In this document: piece by piece, positions 12,101-18,000 of the stretch | Numbering within the stretch: the first letter of the stretch is position 1 | Layout of the letters: each line of letters opens with the position of its first letter | Origin: Elysia marginata | Lineage: Eukaryota > Mollusca > Gastropoda > Plakobranchidae | Assembly: GCA_019649035.1 (NCBI GenBank) | Contig: BMAT01012720.1 | Location: 301,899 to 328,455 of the forward strand | Length of the DNA: 26,557 nucleotides | Direction: 5' to 3' | Made by a program: the position numbers and the translations under genes | Notes under the pieces: model-generated | What the model was told of the DNA's origin: nothing | Databases searched by the model: none | The model's input: only the letters and a program-made list of their open reading frames with translations

Positions 12101-14967
12101 GCCTCTCTCTGAGAGTAGCTTGTGTAATATACCCTTTCAGAACATTGAAGTGCAACATAGATGAGGATAAACTGTATCGAAGTCCAGATCCCCTAGTTAC
12201 TAATCAAACACCCTACCAAGTAAGCCACCTCTCCCACCAAAGAACTTGCAGTGCAATGAAACTTAATTGCACCCATAAAGCAATAGTGCAGTGCTAAATC
12301 TGAGGTGACCAAGGCCAATCAGGCACAACTCAGAAGTTTAGCACATCCAGTTATTAACATTTCAAGATCTCAGTGCTATAAGTTTAGCACATCCAGTTAT
12401 TAACATTTCACGATCTCAATGCTATAAGTTTAGCACATTCAGTTGTTAACATTTCACGATCTCAGTGCTATAAGGTTAGCACATCCAGTTATTAACATTT
12501 CACGATCTCAATGCTATAAGTTTAGCACATTCAGTTATTAACGTTTCACCATCACAATGCTATAAGTTTAGCACATCCAGTTATTAACGTTTCAAGATCT
12601 CAGTGCTATAAGGTTAGCACATCCAGTTATTAGCATTTCACAATCTCAGTGCTATATTGTTTTAACTACCATTTTGGCATGTATTTGGAACCAGTCATAC
12701 CACCTGAAAAAAGAAAAGGCAAAGAATATTTATTTTCTTCAGGCATTTTAAACACTTAAAACTCCATACCCCCATTTTAAATGGTTGAGGTTTAATATAT
12801 ACAATGAAACTTTAAATGGCTGTAGCGCAAATTTAGAAAAAATGGAGATTGAACAAGATAAAACTAAAGTCTTTATTTTTTCAAAGTGTATTAGCTTTAC
12901 TCTTTAAAGACGTTGACTACTTTTAACTCTATCTTTCTCATAGCCTGGGACATTTCATTTCAAAGCCAATGAAAATGATTCGTAATACTGTGGAAGTTTT
13001 CCTATTTTTAAGGGCTTCAATTCGAAACTAGTTTGAGCGCTTGTCACTGATCGACCCTGGACGCTTCAGAAATATCTTCACCTGTGACGAGCCAAATAAA
13101 TTGTAGGCCTCAAATATGTACTCCTGTCCAAAGGTGTTGACCAGCGACCACAGGCCAGGCAGCAAGATGGGCAGTAGCGGTAGCACCCCGTGAACCTGCA
13201 GGGTAATAGTATTTTGTTTTAACAATCAGGGATGCAAGTAGCTGAGCCACAAATAGGCAGGACAATTGCTAAGACGCCTATCATTATATTGCCTGTCACT
13301 AATACCCAATAGCTGCACTTAATATAGAATCTTTGACACACTAAGAAGGAAAACTACAGCGGAACCCCTCAATAAAGACTGCCCCTCTTAGGTGACTTTA
13401 AATTTGAGGACGTCCCCTTACGCATATGGGTATGGTAATTTAACCCCTGAACTAAAACCCTCTTCTTATAAGACCTGTTTTTAACGACATTTATCCAGAT
13501 CTTTATTCAGGAGTTCCACTGTATTTCAGAATGGTGTTTCTACACAGCTGTTTTATTTTCTATGAAACAATAAACTGTGAGTGTGACTGAATATTGCATT
13601 GTGAAACACGAAACAAAAGTTCTCTAAAAGTGATCTTTCTTTAAGTTAAAAAATATTAGTTTATAAATTTTTGGATAATAAGAAATTTTATATAAAAAAA
13701 CCCAACAGATACTTTGGTGTTTGCATTTCTCTGCCTCTCTGAAGAAAGACAAATACAAATAAATATAGCAAATACGTTTTGAATTTGACTGAATAAAAGA
13801 TATTCATCTTAATTATTTTAAGCTCAGATGAGGTTCTGTCATAAGATATTGTGCTTAATAGGCCTATATACTGTTTTTGAATCAAGCACAGGGTATAGAA
13901 TTTACAAGAAGATTTTAGGTATTATTGTTTTTTTTTTTTTTAAATATATTTCTGAAGTTCTAATTTTTAAGACATAATAGTCAATCGGCCAACCGTTAAA
14001 ATAGATCAAGAATCTCTCATAAGAAAACTGATGCAGCTATCAATCTATTTTTTCCCACGATAGCTATCAATCTATGATATTTTGATACCAAGGCTCTTCA
14101 ACTTCATACAACAGCCTAGAAGGTAGGAACAGATGATAAGAATCTCAGTGATGGCAACCCCTAATTAACTGGTCCTCATTTCAGTATTTACCAAAGCATT
14201 TCAGTACTCACAAGAAGTAAGATGCGACAAGGGTAAGACTTTTTCTCGGAAACTGTATAAGAGGAGGTTACATGCAGAGGTTGCCAAGTCTTTGATATTT
14301 GAACTGTTTCAATTTTCAGTCCAGTACTTTAAAAAAAAGTTTTGAGTTTTCTCTCAAGTACACTACCGCACAATTTTTCCTTTAAAAGATGACTTCTGGT
14401 ACAGTTTGCAAGTAACATCATCGTATTGTAGACATAGACTTGACAGGTTTTTCCCTCATTATACTAACCACAGATATTTTTCATAGGTCATAACTTATCC
14501 CAGTACTCAAAGTGTGACATCGGTACTTCAGTATTTTGTAGCCATTTTATTAATTAAATACTAAAACTGTTTACTAGTTGTAGGCTCTGGAATCTCAGAT
14601 CAAGCGTGAGCAAGGGAGCTAACCTGCAAGACAATGAGGAACTCCGCCCAGTGGCCCCCGTCTTCGTCCAGGTAAAGAAAGCGGCACAGGTTGAAGGCCA
14701 TCGACAGAATCTAGGGCAGACAGGAATACAATAAGATCATTATTTATCAGGCAACGCGCGGATCAAAATGTGATGTTCTTGATCTTTCAAAGTTGTAGCA
14801 TCCACAATATGGAGAGGAATTTCCTCTGACTAACACCTATAGTATTGGTGTACCAGGAGATGCTCTATGTCATTGCACACAAAAACACTCTCTCGCTCTG
14901 TATAAAACTTGAAAGGATATAGACTGAGAATGGAGAGAAGTCAAAGTAATAATGATAATAATAATAA

Positions 14968-15013
<46 letters not shown>

Positions 15014-18000
15014 GAATTTTTACCCAACTTCTGCTTCCCTTACAATAGCAGAGTTCAAAGATTTAAAGAAANNNNNNNNNNNNNNNNNNNNNNNNNNNNN
15101 NNNNNNNNNNNNNNNNNNNNNNNNNNNNNNNNNNNNNNNNNNNNNNNNNNNNNNNNNNNNNNNNNNNNNNNNNNNNNNNNNNNNNNNNNNNNNNNNNNNN
15201 NNNNNNNNNNNNNNNNNNNNNNNNNNNNNNNNNNNNNNNNNNNNNNNNNNNNNNNNNNNNNNNNNNNNNNNNNNNNNNNNNNNNNNNNNNNNNNNNNNNN
15301 NNNNNNNNNNNNNNNNNNNNNNNNNNNNNNNNNNNNNNNNNNNNNNNNNNNNNNNNNNNNNNNNNNNNNNNNNNNNNNNNNNNNNNNNNNNNNNNNNNNN
15401 NNNNNNNNNNNNNNNNNNNNNNNNNNNNNNNNNNNNNNNGACGTTATAGTGCAGCGCTCGTTCTCCAGTAGACTCAAAGGCTTCACCGTCTCATCATTAA
15501 GGATTTGTCTGTAATAATAACAGCGATCGATTAGCAGGTTACAGACACAGAAAAAGAACAAGAAATAAAACTTTATACAGTATACATCTTTAAGCATGTA
15601 ATGCTTCAATATTATATATCGATGGCAGGCACATCAAACCTATGATGTGGCTTCTTTTCCTATATTAAAATCAGAGGTTTGATGTGTCTGCCATTGATAT
15701 ATATTAAGCGCCTTCTTTGGTCCAAAGGTTGGTAACCATGAGTCTCTATTCCTCTCTACTCGCAGCTTTCCGTTTGATGTCTTCATATGTACAATAATGG
15801 GTCCATTGCTTGATATCGTCAGTCCAGCTCCTTTTAGGGCGTCGCCTACCTCTTCTGACCTCAATTCTGCCCTCCAAGGCTAGTTGCAAAAGTTGTTCCG
15901 AGCTCACCCTTATAACATGACCAGCGTAGTGCAATTTCCTCTTTATCAGCTGGTCTAGCAGTCTTTCTGTTAATCCGCCGTTGTAGTACCTCTTTGTTGG
16001 TCTTGTGCTCCTTCCAAGATATTCTCAAGACTCTTCTGTAGCACCGCATTTCAAAGAACTTTATTTTATCTTTGACTACCTTCGTGAAGGTCCATGTTTT
16101 GCACCCATAGTAAAAAACCAAGAACACATAACATCGCAGTATCCTCTGTTTTGGCTCTATGGTTATATTCCTTCAAAGCAGCTCTGAGTGTTTTCAAAAC
16201 TTTACCCTTGCCTTTTCTGATTTTATGTCGATTTCTCCCTTCCGATAGTATATGCCCCAGATACTGATACTTTGTCACTTGCTTCAGTGGGGTTCCGTTG
16301 ATTAGTATGGATACTTTCTTTATATCTTTTCCAATATGCACAGTTTTTGTCTTTTTTGCATTCATTTCCATTCTGTATGTTTTGCTGCTTTTGGCTGTAC
16401 TGTTGAGCATCTGCTGGAGGCGCTCAAGTGTCTCTGCCATAATAATTGTGTCATCAGCATGTCTCACATTTGTAATATTTTCACCAAATAAGAAATCCCT
16501 CTTGTTTCCGCCAGGACTTCTTGCAAAAGGAATTGGCTACTATTAGGGAAAATTGGTTACAAAATTTTAGGATTCTGATAAAAAAGGTATGAACTTGAAT
16601 TTAAGATTGTACAGATTGCGTCCACTTTGGTTCAAATGGTTATTAGGGATAAGAATTTTAAGAGGGTTAAAAACTGAATTAAAAATAAAGCTTCTATCTT
16701 ATACCTTTCTCACTTTATTATATGACAGTAAAAATACACTTTTTAAAATAAAAAAAAAAGTTATATAAGTTTGTTACGCAATTTTCATAGGTGAAAGGTG
16801 AATGATATTCAGAGGTTATAGAGGTCTTTCCTCCAATTGTAAGCACATCACCTTATAAATAATTTTTTTTTTATTTAAGTTGCCTACAGCCATTTTTTTA
16901 GATTTATGAATCAACCAGTGTTTGGGAACCGATTAATCAATCAGTATTTAGGAATGGATGAATCAATCAGTGTTCAGGAATGGATGAATCAACCAGTATT
17001 TAGGAATAGATAAATCAATCAATATTTAGGAATGGATAAATCAATCAGTATTTAGGAATGGATGAATCAATCAGCATTTAGGAAGTAAACCTTGAATGGT
17101 GAATACCTAAAATTTTTCAAGATTGGCGTCTCTTGCAGGATGAATTTCTTTGAGGACATCGGCACCCTTGGCTGTGGACCGTCCCCTTTGGCCTGAGGGC
17201 TCGAGCCGGAGAAAACTTCACCGTGCACTAGGCAAGTGTCATCCTGGGAAGATTCACAAAAAATTATTTGTTTATTGTTTTGCTGCCTCAGTGTTATTAC
17301 ATTGTCAAGTTTTTTCAATGTATGGTGGCATAGTAAGAGGGTGTATTATTGATTATTATTATTGATAAAAGGCTGTGATTCTGTCAATTGTAATGTGGGA
17401 CAGAGTCTACAAGGGATAGCAAAGACACATGACTGCTTTGCAAAATGCTTCTTATTTTGGATCCAATTTAAATCACACAATAGTGTATTGCTGTAAATTT
17501 CATCTAAAAAGACCTTGCAGAATAAAAGAAATGAAAGAAAATCAAAATTGAAAATACGTCGATTGAGATAAGCGCTTGCCTCACAACTGACAAAATTTGT
17601 ATGTGGCCATTTCTATATTTCTTAGCACATCCATTTAAAATTTATGACAAAGCACTGCAATGTAACAGAAGCAACATGTTTAACATCAAATTGCAACGAC
17701 AGTGTTATTGTTTATGTTGTTTCTCACAACGCTTTGTCCACCATCACACCTGACAGCTTTACTACTTTTACTCACAGCCTCCTTTACATAGAAGAAAGAA
17801 TATCTAACACAGAAACATTCAGGATTTTCGTAATTTGCACTTGACTTACACTCTGTCATATTAGACCGGATTGACATGATGCGTTTGTTTATAATTTTTT
17901 TTGTGTTTTATGGGGATTCTGTGTGTGTGTGTTTTTTTTTTTACTTTAAGTAACATTTTCTTCATTTTGTCAAAGAAAGTGATTTATCAATTGCTTTGAT

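Noticed and set aside
12334..12655. CRISPR-like array
   Set aside because: The 46-bp units are contiguous without unique spacers, and the setting is eukaryotic intron.
14909..15609. Open frames with poly-Asn, poly-Ile or long X runs
   Set aside because: They are produced by the AAT microsatellite and the run of Ns. Only the 15440-15508 part is coding, as TMEM94.
16005..16546. Plus-strand open frames over the retroposon
   Set aside because: They are antisense to reverse transcriptase blocks that are clear on the minus strand.
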